Source: Bradyrhizobium sp. 132
GTDB lineage: Bacteria > Pseudomonadota > Alphaproteobacteria > Rhizobiales > Xanthobacteraceae
Length of the DNA: 64,000 nucleotides
Reading direction: 5' to 3'
Assembly (NCBI RefSeq): GCF_023074185.1
Contig: NZ_JADPKY010000094.1
Location: 248,001 to 312,000, forward strand
The translations under genes and the position numbers were made by a program. The notes beneath the pieces were generated by a model. The model did no database searches. It had not been told where the DNA came from and saw nothing but the letters and a program-made list of their open reading frames with translations. Shown one piece after another: positions 1 through 8,025 of the stretch; the first letter of the stretch is position 1, and each line of letters begins with the position of its first letter.

Positions 1-258
1 GTGGCGCAGAACGCTTCGCTCACCGACGTGCACTGGTCGATGTCCGGCGAGGTGGTGCTGATGACGCTGGTCGGCGGGCTCGGGACCATCTTCGGGCCCG
101 TGGTCGGTGCCTTCGCGATCATCGCCATGCAGCAATATCTGGCGAGCTTCGGCCAGTGGGTGACGGTGATCCAGGGCTCGATCTTCGTGATCTGTGTGCT
201 CACCTTCCGCCGTGGCGTCATCGGCGAAATCGCGCATTACCTCCGGCGTTCGCTGTAA
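1..258 (+). CDS. livM: Branched-chain amino acid ABC transporter permease LivM, C-terminal part
   Basis: This is the last 85 residues of an inner-membrane permease of the LivM type, which imports branched-chain amino acids or related compounds with LivH, LivG, LivF and a periplasmic binding protein. The visible part carries the family's late segment (GGLGTIFGPVVGAF), a final hydrophobic helix and a basic end (RRGVIGEIAHYLRR). The reading frame is open at base 1, so the gene begins upstream of the window and the GTG at base 1 is not a start. A substrate cannot be assigned from this fragment. Its relation to the binding protein at 11459 is unknown, because the two are 11 kb apart and on opposite strands. 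Confidence 0.9.
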   Translation: MAQNASLTDVHWSMSGEVVLMTLVGGLGTIFGPVVGAFAIIAMQQYLASFGQWVTVIQGSIFVICVLTFRRGVIGEIAHYLRRSL

Positions 259-355
259 GTCATTGATGTAGCAGAAAAATCGGTGGCGCGCGAAAGCGGT
301 GGATGATCCGACTCCACAGGTGTGAGGTGGCACGCGCGTGGATCGAAAATGGTCT

Positions 356-373
356 ATGACAGTTTCATGACGG
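356..373 (-). promoter_or_regulatory. PHO-box-like direct repeat upstream of the DUF47-pit operon
   Basis: Read on the minus strand, this site has two heptamers, CCGTCAT and CTGTCAT, separated by four bases (GAAA). That matches the PhoB consensus CTGTCAT-N4-CTGTCAT with one mismatch. It lies 50 to 67 bases before the start of the DUF47 gene. In Sinorhizobium meliloti the orthologous orfA-pit operon is repressed by PhoB at low phosphate. A site in reverse orientation close to the promoter would fit repression, but this is inference. Confidence 0.55.
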
Positions 374-422
374 CCCGCTTGGGCTAGGCCATTATCCAAA
401 TCCAACCGGTAGTCTCTCCCCC

Positions 423-1067
423 ATGATGCGATTGTTTCGCGCTTTCCTGCCCAAGGAAGAACGGTTCTTCGACCTGTTCGACCGCCACGCCCAGACCGTG
501 ATTCAGGGCTCGATCGCGCTCCAGGGCATGCTTAACGGGGGCGAGGAGACGCCGGTCTATTGCCAGCGCGTCAACCAGTTCGAGAACGATGCCGACAACA
601 TCACCCGCGAGGTGCTGACGGCGGTGCGCCGCACCTTCATCACCCCGTTCGACCGCGGCGACATCAAGAACCTGATCACCTCGATGGACGACGCCATCGA
701 CCAGATGCAGCAGACCGCCAAGGCCGTGATGCTGTTCGAGGTTCGCATCTTCGAGCCGCCGATGCGCGAGATCGGCGTGCTCTTGGTGGAATGCGCCAAT
801 CTGGTCGGTCGCGCGTTGCCGCTGATGCAGGCGATCGGTCAGAACGTGGCCATGCTGACTGCGATCACGGAAGAATTGACCAAGCTCGAGGGGCGCGTCG
901 ACGACCTCCAGGATATCGGGCTGAAGGAACTATTCCTCAAGCATCGCGACGGCAACGCGATGGATTTCATCGTCGGCGCGGAGATCTACGACCATCTCGA
1001 GAAAGTCGCCGACCGCTTCGACGACGTCGCGAACGAGATCAACAGCATCGTCATCGAGCAAGTTTAG
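423..1067 (+). CDS. DUF47 (PhoU-like) accessory protein of Pit phosphate transporter
   Basis: A 214-residue cytoplasmic helical protein of the DUF47/PhoU-divergent family, known in rhizobia as OrfA. Such proteins are encoded next to Pit transporters and are thought to adjust Pit activity or phosphate sensing; a reaction is not established. The sequence is rich in acidic and amphipathic helices (for example QRVNQFENDADNITREV near residue 48) and has no signal peptide, as usual for the family. It is 15 bases upstream of pit on the same strand, which indicates an operon. A PHO-box-like sequence lies 50 bases upstream. The ATG at 423 gives the family's usual length. Confidence 0.9.
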   Translation: MMRLFRAFLPKEERFFDLFDRHAQTVIQGSIALQGMLNGGEETPVYCQRVNQFENDADNITREVLTAVRRTFITPFDRGDIKNLITSMDDAIDQMQQTAKAVMLFEVRIFEPPMREIGVLLVECANLVGRALPLMQAIGQNVAMLTAITEELTKLEGRVDDLQDIGLKELFLKHRDGNAMDFIVGAEIYDHLEKVADRFDDVANEINSIVIEQV

Positions 1068-1082
1068 GGCAGGGGCCGCGCC

Positions 1083-2090
1083 GTGGATGTTGCGTTGGGT
1101 CTTCCCGTCCTGGTCGGACTGATCGCCGTCGCGCTGCTGTTCGACTTCCTGAACGGCCTGCACGACGCCGCCAATTCGATCGCGACCATCGTCTCGACCC
1201 GCGTGCTGCGGCCGCAATTCGCGGTGTTCTGGGCCGCGTTCTTCAATTTCGTCGCCTTCATGGTGTTCGGGCTGCACGTCGCCCAGACCATCGGCACCGG
1301 CATCATCGATCCCGCGATCGTGGATGCCCAGGTGATCTTCGCGGCGCTGGTCGGCGCCATCGTCTGGAACCTCGTGACATGGGCGCTCGGCATCCCGTCG
1401 TCTTCGTCCCACGCATTGATCGGCGGTCTATTTGGTGCTGGCGTGGCCAAAGCCGGCCTTTCGGCGGCGGTCTGGAGCGGATTGTCCAAGACGGTGATCG
1501 CGATCGTGCTGTCTCCGCTCGTCGGCTTCCTGCTCGCGATGGTACTGGTTGCGATCGTCTCCTGGGCCTCGGTGCGCTCCACCCCCTTTGCCGTCGATCG
1601 CGCCTTCCGCATCCTGCAGTTCGCCTCTGCTTCGCTCTATTCGCTCGGCCATGGTGGCAATGACGCGCAGAAGACCATGGGCATCATCGCCGTGCTGCTC
1701 TATTCGCAGGGCCAACTTGGCGGCGAATTCTTCGTACCCTTCTGGGTGGTGCTCTCCTGCCAGGCGGCCATGGCAATGGGCACGCTGATGGGTGGTTGGC
1801 GCATTGTCCGCACGATGGGATTGCGGATTACAAAACTGACCCCGATGCAGGGCTTTTGCGCCGAGACCGGCGGTGCCGCGACCCTGTTCATGGCGACCTT
1901 CCTCGGTGTTCCCGTCTCGACCACCCACACCATCACCGGCGCGATCGTCGGCGTCGGCGCCGCCCGCCGCCTCTCGGCGGTGCGCTGGAATGTCGCCAGC
2001 TCGATCGTCTATGCCTGGGTCATCACGATGCCGGCCTCGGCCATCGTCGCCGCGCTGACCTGGTGGGCAGTACAGATCTTCATCAGGTAA
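1083..2090 (+). CDS. pit: Low-affinity inorganic phosphate transporter, Pit family
   Basis: A 335-residue integral membrane protein of the PiT family, which takes up phosphate or metal-phosphate by proton symport. Both inverted-repeat signatures are visible: the N-terminal copy (NGLHDAANSIATIVSTR, about residues 24-40, with GIPSSSSHALIGG at 103-115) and the C-terminal copy (GHGGNDAQKTMG, about 189-200, with GVPVSTTHTITGAIVG near 277). The start is GTG at 1083, 15 bases after the DUF47 stop. The two genes probably form one phosphate-controlled operon. Length and topology are normal for a rhizobial Pit. Confidence 0.95.
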   Translation: MDVALGLPVLVGLIAVALLFDFLNGLHDAANSIATIVSTRVLRPQFAVFWAAFFNFVAFMVFGLHVAQTIGTGIIDPAIVDAQVIFAALVGAIVWNLVTWALGIPSSSSHALIGGLFGAGVAKAGLSAAVWSGLSKTVIAIVLSPLVGFLLAMVLVAIVSWASVRSTPFAVDRAFRILQFASASLYSLGHGGNDAQKTMGIIAVLLYSQGQLGGEFFVPFWVVLSCQAAMAMGTLMGGWRIVRTMGLRITKLTPMQGFCAETGGAATLFMATFLGVPVSTTHTITGAIVGVGAARRLSAVRWNVASSIVYAWVITMPASAIVAALTWWAVQIFIR

Positions 2091-2397
2091 CGAGCTTCAG
2101 CCCGACAATCCCGGCGACGATCAGCCCGATGCTGGCGAGGCGGAACGCGGTGGCCGGCTCGCCGAACAGGATGATGCCGAGCGTTGCGGTGCCGACCGCG
2201 CCGATGCCGGTCCAGACTGCATAAGCGGTTCCAATCGGCAGCGATTTGAGGGCAAGCCCGAGCAGGATGATGCTGCCGGCCATGGCCCCGAGCGTGAGGA
2301 CAGACGGGACGAGCTTCGTAAATCCCTCGGTGTATTTGAGGCCGATCGCCCAGGCGATCTCCAGGAGACCGGCGACGAACAGGATGCTCCAGGCCAC
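2083..2397 (-). CDS. gdx: Guanidinium exporter, SMR family (Gdx/SugE)
   Basis: A 104-residue small multidrug resistance protein with four membrane helices. The first helix carries the essential glutamate at about residue 11-13 followed by IAWAIGLKY, the pattern of the Gdx/SugE branch, which exports guanidinium in exchange for protons as an antiparallel dimer. The GTG start at 2397 was chosen because it gives the family's usual length, begins directly at the first helix, and follows a purine-rich ribosome site (AAGGGAGGG). The upstream leader is a guanidine-II riboswitch, which independently supports a guanidinium role. The 3' end overlaps the end of pit by 8 bases, tail to tail. Confidence 0.93.
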   Translation of the reverse strand: MAWSILFVAGLLEIAWAIGLKYTEGFTKLVPSVLTLGAMAGSIILLGLALKSLPIGTAYAVWTGIGAVGTATLGIILFGEPATAFRLASIGLIVAGIVGLKLVT

Positions 2398-2415
2398 GGC
2401 GACCCTCCCTTCGAG

Positions 2416-2468
2416 GCAGGGTCGTCCCCGCGACTGGCGTGCTGATGGGCGGGAAGGCCGTCCTTCCC
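2416..2468 (-). ncRNA. Guanidine-II (mini-ykkC) riboswitch
   Basis: On the minus strand there are two short hairpins with the diagnostic ACGR tetraloops. P1 is GGGAAGG-ACGG-CCTTCCC (2468 to 2451, 7 perfect pairs). P2 is GCGGGG-ACGA-CCCTGC (2431 to 2416, 6 pairs with one G-T). A 19-base linker joins them. Just downstream the bases GACCCT of P2 can pair instead with AGGGTC at the ribosome site, so ligand-free RNA would hide the Shine-Dalgarno sequence, and guanidinium-stabilised loop-loop contact would free it. This is the established mechanism for this riboswitch class, and its position before gdx is canonical. Confidence 0.93.
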
Positions 2469-2566
2469 AAGCACTGATCCAAGCCCGATATGGGGCTGGC
2501 CGGAAGGCACTGCAATCACCAAATGAGGCTTGATAAGGCTCATTTTCCCTGCCAAACGCTGCCGCA

Positions 2567-4186
2567 ATGTCCGACATCGCCACCACAGCCGAATCGCCGG
2601 CCCGTTCCCCGCTTGCCGCTGAAGTGTCGCGGCGGCGGACCTTTGCGATCATTTCGCATCCGGACGCCGGCAAGACCACGCTGACCGAAAAGCTGCTGCT
2701 GTTCGGCGGCGCCATCAATCTGGCCGGTCAGGTCAAGGCCAAGGGCGAGCGGCGCAACACGCGTTCGGACTGGATGAAGATCGAGCGCGAGCGCGGCATC
2801 TCGGTCGTGACCTCGGTCATGACCTTCGAGTTCGAGGGCCTCGTGTTCAATCTGCTGGACACCCCGGGCCACGAGGACTTTTCGGAAGACACCTATCGCA
2901 CGCTCACGGCCGTCGATTCCGCCGTCATGGTGATCGACGCGGCCAAGGGCATCGAGGCGCGCACCCGAAAGCTGTTCGAGGTGTGTCGTCTTCGGGACAT
3001 CCCGATCATCACCTTCATCAACAAGATGGACCGCGAGAGCCGCGATGTCTTCGAGCTACTCGACGAGATCGAGAAGACGCTGGCGCTCGACACCACGCCG
3101 ATGACCTGGCCGGTCGGCCGCGGCCGCGAGTTCCTCGGTACCTACGACGTCGTCAATGGCGGCGTGCGCCTGCTCGAAGGCGGCGGCGCCAAGACCGGTG
3201 CGGCGCAGCAGATCGAGATCGCCGAACTCGCCAAGCTCAATGCCAATCTCGATGTGTCAGCGGTCAAGGACGAGCTCGATCTCGTCACCGCGGCGTCAAA
3301 ACCGTTCGAGCTCGAAGCGTTTCGCGAGGGCCATCTGACGCCGGTCTATTTCGGCAGTGCGCTGCGCAATTTCGGCGTCGGCGACCTGCTGCAAGGCCTC
3401 GGCAAGTTCGCGCCCGAGCCGCGCGCGCAGGAGAGCGACCAGCGCAGGGTCGAAGCCACCGATCCGCGCATGAGCGCCTTCGTGTTCAAGATCCAGGCCA
3501 ACATGGATCCGAACCACCGCGACCGCATCGCCTTTGCGCGTCTGTGCTCCGGCAAGCTCAGCCGCGGCATGAAGGCGAAGCTCGTGCGCACCGGCAAGAG
3601 CATGCCGCTGTCCAGCCCGCAATTCTTCTTCGCGCAGGACCGTTCGGTTGCGGACGAGGCTTATGCCGGCGACGTCGTCGGCATTCCCAATCATGGCACG
3701 CTGCGCATCGGCGACACGCTGACCGACGGTGAAGATTTCAACTTCGTCGGCGTGCCGAGCTTTGCGCCGGAAATCGTCCGCCGCGTGCGTCTTACGGATG
3801 CGATGAAGGCGAAGAAGCTGAAGGAAGCGCTTCAGCAGATGTCGGAAGAGGGCGTGGTGCAGGTGTTCCGCCCGCGCGACGGCGCACCCGCGCTGGTTGG
3901 CGTCGTCGGTGCGCTCCAGCTCGACGTGCTGAAGGCGCGGCTGGATGCAGAATATTCGCTGCCGGTCGAGTTCGAGGTGAGCGAGTTCCAGCTTGCGCGC
4001 TGGGTCTCTTCGGATGACCGCAAGAAGCTCGACACCTTCATCGCCGCCAACACATCCAGCATCGCCGACGATGTCGATGGCGATCCCGTGTATCTGGCGA
4101 GGAACGAGTTCTACCTCGGCTACACCCGGGAACGGGCCGAAGGCATTGAGTTCACCAACGTCAAGGACGTCAAGAAGAAGGGCTAG
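2567..4186 (+). CDS. prfC: Peptide chain release factor 3 (RF3)
   Basis: A 539-residue translational GTPase that removes RF1/RF2 from the ribosome after termination. The G-domain motifs are intact: HPDAGKTT (31-38), DTPGHEDFSEDTYRTL (98-113) and NKMD (152-155). Domain II and the RF3 C-terminal domain follow, at normal length. The start ATG at 2567 is on the plus strand inside the region that, on the opposite strand, leads into the gdx riboswitch, so the two genes are divergently transcribed from about 100-170 bases of shared DNA. It appears monocistronic, since the next gene starts about 100 bases later and is unrelated. Confidence 0.97.
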   Translation: MSDIATTAESPARSPLAAEVSRRRTFAIISHPDAGKTTLTEKLLLFGGAINLAGQVKAKGERRNTRSDWMKIERERGISVVTSVMTFEFEGLVFNLLDTPGHEDFSEDTYRTLTAVDSAVMVIDAAKGIEARTRKLFEVCRLRDIPIITFINKMDRESRDVFELLDEIEKTLALDTTPMTWPVGRGREFLGTYDVVNGGVRLLEGGGAKTGAAQQIEIAELAKLNANLDVSAVKDELDLVTAASKPFELEAFREGHLTPVYFGSALRNFGVGDLLQGLGKFAPEPRAQESDQRRVEATDPRMSAFVFKIQANMDPNHRDRIAFARLCSGKLSRGMKAKLVRTGKSMPLSSPQFFFAQDRSVADEAYAGDVVGIPNHGTLRIGDTLTDGEDFNFVGVPSFAPEIVRRVRLTDAMKAKKLKEALQQMSEEGVVQVFRPRDGAPALVGVVGALQLDVLKARLDAEYSLPVEFEVSEFQLARWVSSDDRKKLDTFIAANTSSIADDVDGDPVYLARNEFYLGYTRERAEGIEFTNVKDVKKKG

Positions 4187-4285
4187 GGTGAGCGCAAACG
4201 GGTCGCGCGCGAGCACGTGAATGCGCGGGGACTTGACGCGTGCACTGACGATGCCACCTTTCTCCATGTGGCACTGCGAGCTCGC

Positions 4286-4867
4286 ATGATGTGGCGCGGC
4301 ATCCTTGTTTTCCTCCTGCCGGCGATCTCGACGATCGCCGCGGACGCGCGGCCCCGGCAGATCAACCCCATACCGTTTTCGCACGAGCCATGCAGCGTGC
4401 TCGACGGCAGGCCCTGCACGCCGTCCTATTGCAGCCCGCTCGAGCCTGGTCCCTGTATTCCCGAGATCGATTATCCCTACGGACAGAACCTCCAACTCAC
4501 GATCCAAAGCGTACCGGCGGAGGCCGATCGCGCCAAATACCAAAAGCCCGATCACGATCTCGACACGATCGGCGATCTCTTCGCCGAGCTGCGCACCTGC
4601 TGGTCGCCGCCATCGGACAATGCGCGCGCGGACATGCAGATGGCGGTGCGTTTCAGCTTCAACAAGGCGGGTGGCCTGATCGGTCCGCCGCGCCTGACCT
4701 TTGCGACCTCGGGCGTTCCCGCCGAGACTAGAACCACCTACCTCAATGCGATCAAATCATCGTTGAACGCCTGCCTGCCGCTGAAATTCACGGGCGGTCT
4801 TGGCGGTGCCCTCGCCGGGCGGCCGATCGCGATCCGGTATGTCGACAATCGCGAGATCGGCAAGTAG
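4286..4867 (+). CDS. Hypothetical secreted protein with TonB-C-like C-terminal half
   Basis: About 193 residues with an N-terminal signal sequence (MMWRGILVFLLPAISTIAADA) followed by a cysteine-rich stretch (CSVLDGRPCTP, SYCSPLEPGPC). The C-terminal half (about 100 residues: DLFAELRTCWSPP, MAVRFSFNKAGGLIGPP, LNACLPLKFTGG) resembles the short alpha/beta TonB-C-type domain found in many rhizobial periplasmic proteins. No enzyme motif is visible. The frame is open back to an ATG at 4217, but the 23 extra residues there are not signal-like, so the ATG at 4286 (or 4289) is preferred. Function is unknown. Confidence 0.75.
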   Translation: MMWRGILVFLLPAISTIAADARPRQINPIPFSHEPCSVLDGRPCTPSYCSPLEPGPCIPEIDYPYGQNLQLTIQSVPAEADRAKYQKPDHDLDTIGDLFAELRTCWSPPSDNARADMQMAVRFSFNKAGGLIGPPRLTFATSGVPAETRTTYLNAIKSSLNACLPLKFTGGLGGALAGRPIAIRYVDNREIGK

Positions 4868-4938
4868 CGCATCAGTTGCGACCCGCCGCCAATCGATGAT
4901 ACGCCATGGGCTGGGGCACTGGTTGAGGGGAGAATCTC

Positions 4939-5523
4939 GTGGGTCTGCTGGTCATGATCTTGGGGCTCGCGCTGTTTTTCGCGGCCCATGTTTTCACGAC
5001 GAAACGCGAGGCGCGCGCGCAGGCGATCGCGAGACTGGGCGAGGGGACCTACAAGATCCTTTACTCGCTTGTCTCGCTCGCGGGGCTCGCGCTGATCATC
5101 TGGGGCTTCGCCCACTACCGTGCGACCGGCTGGATCGACGTCTGGTATCCGCCGAAGGCACTGAAGCACATCACGCTCGCGCTGATGTTGCCCGCGGTCA
5201 TCCTGGTGGTTGCGTCATATCTGCGCGGCCGCATCTATGCGACGCTGAAGCATCCGATGCTGGCCGGCATCAAGCTGTGGGCGGCGGCGCATCTGTTGGC
5301 CAATGGCGATCTCGGCTCCATCATCCTGTTCGGCTCCTTCCTGGGCTGGGCGGTGTACGATCGCATTACGATGAAGCGTCGCACCGATGGCGGCGGCCCG
5401 CCGATTCCAGTGGGCGGCGTCACCAATGATCTGATCGCGGTGGCGGTCGGAATCGTCGCTTATCTGGCGCTGGCTTTTGCGTTCCATCCGGTCGTGATCG
5501 GTGTTCCCGTGATCGGCAGCTAG
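4939..5523 (+). CDS. NnrU family membrane protein
   Basis: A 194-residue inner-membrane protein of the NnrU family, with about five or six hydrophobic helices. It contains the family's histidine-bearing segment (RIYATLKHPMLAGIKLWAAAHLLANGD) and FAAHVFTTKRE near the N-terminus. NnrU was named from denitrification clusters of Rhodobacter, where it is linked to nitric oxide metabolism. A related domain occurs in isomerases such as 15-cis-zeta-carotene isomerase. No other denitrification gene is near, so the role here is open. The start is GTG at 4939 behind a good ribosome site (GAGGGGAG). Confidence 0.9.
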   Translation: MGLLVMILGLALFFAAHVFTTKREARAQAIARLGEGTYKILYSLVSLAGLALIIWGFAHYRATGWIDVWYPPKALKHITLALMLPAVILVVASYLRGRIYATLKHPMLAGIKLWAAAHLLANGDLGSIILFGSFLGWAVYDRITMKRRTDGGGPPIPVGGVTNDLIAVAVGIVAYLALAFAFHPVVIGVPVIGS

Positions 5524-5596
5524 CCGATCAGCACAAGACAGGACCGGCATGCCCATGCGCGGAAGGTAACAAGAGCAACAAGCCAAGGGCATTCCG

Positions 5597-7213
5597 ATGG
5601 ACTGGTCGCAATCTCAGATCCCGCCGATGCGGTTCGAGGCGCGCTTCGGCGATCGGGTAGTGCCGGCATTTTGCGGTCGGCCGTCGAGCCTGTGGGCGAT
5701 GATTGCGGACGCCTGCGCCCGCAATGCCGACGGTGAAGCGCTGATCTCAGGCAATGTCCGGCTGAGCTGGGGACAGGCCGCGGAGCAGGCCGCGCGGATC
5801 GCGGCCGGCTTTCGCAAGCTCGGACTGCAGCGCGGCGATCGTGTCGCGATCCTGCTCGGCAACCGCGTCGAATTTCCGCTGTTGCTGTTCGCTGCCGCTC
5901 ATGAGGGGCTGGTCACGGTGCTGCTCGGCACGCGGCAGCAGAAGCCGGAAATCGCCTATGTGCTCGCCGACTGCGGCGCCAAGATCCTGATCCACGAGGC
6001 GGCACTTGCGGAGCGGCTGCCGGAAGCGCGGGATGTGCCTGATGTGATCCACCGCATCGCGGTCGACAACGATCCGGCTCTGTCGCATTTTGCGGTGCTC
6101 GCCGACAACGCGCCGGCCCCGGCGCCGGTCGAGACCAGCGAGGAGGACACCGCGATGATCCTCTACACCTCGGGCACGACAGGCAAGCCGAAGGGCGCGA
6201 TGCTGGCCCATTGCAACGTCGTCCATTCCTCGATGATCTTTGTGTCCTGCCTGCAATTGACGCAGGCGGACCGTTCAATCGCGGCGGTGCCGCTCGGCCA
6301 CGTCACCGGCGTCGTCGCCAACATCACGACGATGATCTGCTGCGGCGGCGCGTTGATCATCATGCCGGAATTCAAAGCCGCCGAATACCTCAAGCTCGCC
6401 GCGCGCGAGCGCGTCACCTACACGGTGATGGTGCCGGCGATGTACAATCTCTGCCTGCTCCAGCCCGATTTCGACAGCTATGATCTCTCAAGCTGGCGCA
6501 TCGGTGGTTTTGGCGGCGCACCGATGCCGGTTGCCACCATCGAGAAGCTCAAGGCGATAATTCCCGGGCTCGAGCTGACGAACTGCTACGGCGCGACCGA
6601 GACGACATCGCCGTCCACGATCATGCCTGGCGAGTTGACGGCAAGCCATATCGACAGCGTCGGTCTGCCGTGTCCGGGTGCGCGTATCCTGGCAATGGGG
6701 GCGGACGGGCATGAGCTGCCGCATGGCGAAATCGGCGAGCTCTGGATCCAGAGTGCCTCCGTCATCAAGGGCTATTGGAACAATCCGAAGGCCACGGCCG
6801 AAAGTTTTACCAGCGGGTTCTGGCATTCCGGCGATCTCGGCTCGGTCGACAATGAGGGATTTGTCCGGGTGTTCGACCGGCAGAAGGACATGATCAACCG
6901 TGGCGGCCTCAAGATCTATTCGGCCGAGGTCGAATCCGTGCTGGCCAGCCATCCCGCCGTGGTCGAAAGCGCGATCGTTGCCAAGACATGCCCGGTGCTG
7001 GGCGAACGCGTTCACGCGGTGGTGGTGACGCGCGCGCTGGTGGACAGCGAGGCCTTGCGCGCCTGGTGCGCGGAACGGCTGTCCGACTACAAGGTCCCCG
7101 AAACCATGGTGATCACCGCCGAGCCGTTGCCGCGCAATGCCAACGGCAAGGTGCTGAAGCGGCAGTTGCGGGAACTCGTGGGAACCTTCTCTCGGGTTGT
7201 CCCGGGTGATTAA
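5597..7213 (+). CDS. Acyl-CoA synthetase (AMP-forming), class I adenylate-forming enzyme
   Basis: A 538-residue adenylate-forming enzyme that activates a carboxylic acid to its acyl-CoA through an acyl-AMP intermediate. Visible motifs are the P-loop-like YTSGTTGKPKGAM (about residues 190-202), YGATETT (about 330-336), the HSGDLG/DRQKDMINRGGLKIYSAE hinge region (about 409-440) and the C-terminal catalytic lysine in NGKVLKR (about 515-521). The family includes long-chain fatty acid, benzoate-type and other ligases, and the substrate cannot be read from sequence alone. It stands alone between nnrU and the yfgM-like gene. The ATG at 5597 gives a full-length protein. Confidence 0.9.
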   Translation: MDWSQSQIPPMRFEARFGDRVVPAFCGRPSSLWAMIADACARNADGEALISGNVRLSWGQAAEQAARIAAGFRKLGLQRGDRVAILLGNRVEFPLLLFAAAHEGLVTVLLGTRQQKPEIAYVLADCGAKILIHEAALAERLPEARDVPDVIHRIAVDNDPALSHFAVLADNAPAPAPVETSEEDTAMILYTSGTTGKPKGAMLAHCNVVHSSMIFVSCLQLTQADRSIAAVPLGHVTGVVANITTMICCGGALIIMPEFKAAEYLKLAARERVTYTVMVPAMYNLCLLQPDFDSYDLSSWRIGGFGGAPMPVATIEKLKAIIPGLELTNCYGATETTSPSTIMPGELTASHIDSVGLPCPGARILAMGADGHELPHGEIGELWIQSASVIKGYWNNPKATAESFTSGFWHSGDLGSVDNEGFVRVFDRQKDMINRGGLKIYSAEVESVLASHPAVVESAIVAKTCPVLGERVHAVVVTRALVDSEALRAWCAERLSDYKVPETMVITAEPLPRNANGKVLKRQLRELVGTFSRVVPGD

Positions 7214-7342
7214 CGCCTTGATCGGGCTCGCTTTGCCTTGCCACCGCCATATCGTTAGGCTACCTCGCCGCCACGTGGGGACCGGGATTCCTGACGCGAA
7301 CGCTTTGGCGCGCGCACCCGGACGGGCATGGGATTATCATAA

Positions 7343-7996
7343 GTGTCTGAATTATTTGACGAAGTCGACGAGGAAGTACGTCGCGAACAGCTCAAGAAGC
7401 TGTGGGATAAGTATTCGATCTTCTTCATCGCCCTGATGGTGCTGATCGTTGCCGCCGTAGGTGGCTGGCGCGGTTACCAATATCTGGAGGCCCAGAAGGC
7501 CGCCGAGGCCGGTGCCGCTTTCGAGAAGGCCGCTGAGCTGTCCGAGCAGGACAAGCACGCGGAGGCCGAAGCGGCCTTCACCGAACTCGCCGCCAAGGCT
7601 CCGTCGGGCTATCGCACATTGGCGCGGCTGCGTGCGGCAGCCGAGACGGCGGCCCGCGATCCCAAGGCGGCCGCCAAGCTGTATGACGACATTGCCGCCG
7701 ACCGCAGCGTGGGCGGTGAGTGGCAAGATCTGGCGAAGCTCCGCGCGGCCGGCCTCCTGCTCGACAGCGCCGGCTATGCCGACATGCAGCAGCGGCTGGA
7801 AGCCTCCGCCGCGCCCAAATCGACCTTCCGTCACAGTGCCCGCGAGATGCTGGCTCTGTCGGCCTGGCGCAACAACGACATGACTGCGGCCCGCAAATGG
7901 CTCGATGCGATCGCCGAGGACGGCGAAACGCCGCCCGGCCTGCGCTCACGCGCCGAGGCCCTCCAGGCCCTGCTGCCGCCCGTCGCCAAAAGCTGA
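7343..7996 (+). CDS. YfgM-like tetratricopeptide membrane protein
   Basis: A 217-residue protein with an acidic cytoplasmic N-terminus (SELFDEVDEEVRREQ), one membrane helix (about residues 26-45) and an alanine-rich helical periplasmic domain of TPR type. This matches the YfgM/DUF2133 family, which associates with the SecYEG translocon and periplasmic chaperones in E. coli. As in E. coli (yfgM-bamB-der), it sits two genes before der. The start is GTG at 7343, giving the usual N-terminus MSELFDEVDEEVR. It likely forms an operon with the following lipoprotein, 29 bases away, and der. Confidence 0.88.
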   Translation: MSELFDEVDEEVRREQLKKLWDKYSIFFIALMVLIVAAVGGWRGYQYLEAQKAAEAGAAFEKAAELSEQDKHAEAEAAFTELAAKAPSGYRTLARLRAAAETAARDPKAAAKLYDDIAADRSVGGEWQDLAKLRAAGLLLDSAGYADMQQRLEASAAPKSTFRHSAREMLALSAWRNNDMTAARKWLDAIAEDGETPPGLRSRAEALQALLPPVAKS

Positions 7997-8025
7997 CGGC
8001 CCGAGAGCTGACACGAGATACCGAT

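Noticed and set aside
2398..2718. N-terminal extension of the SMR exporter to 211 residues
   Set aside because: The extension would run through the riboswitch and prfC start; the family length is about 104 residues.
3296..4555. 419-codon open frame antisense to prfC
   Set aside because: A shadow of a high-GC gene: no family similarity, biased composition, and prfC on the other strand is unmistakable.
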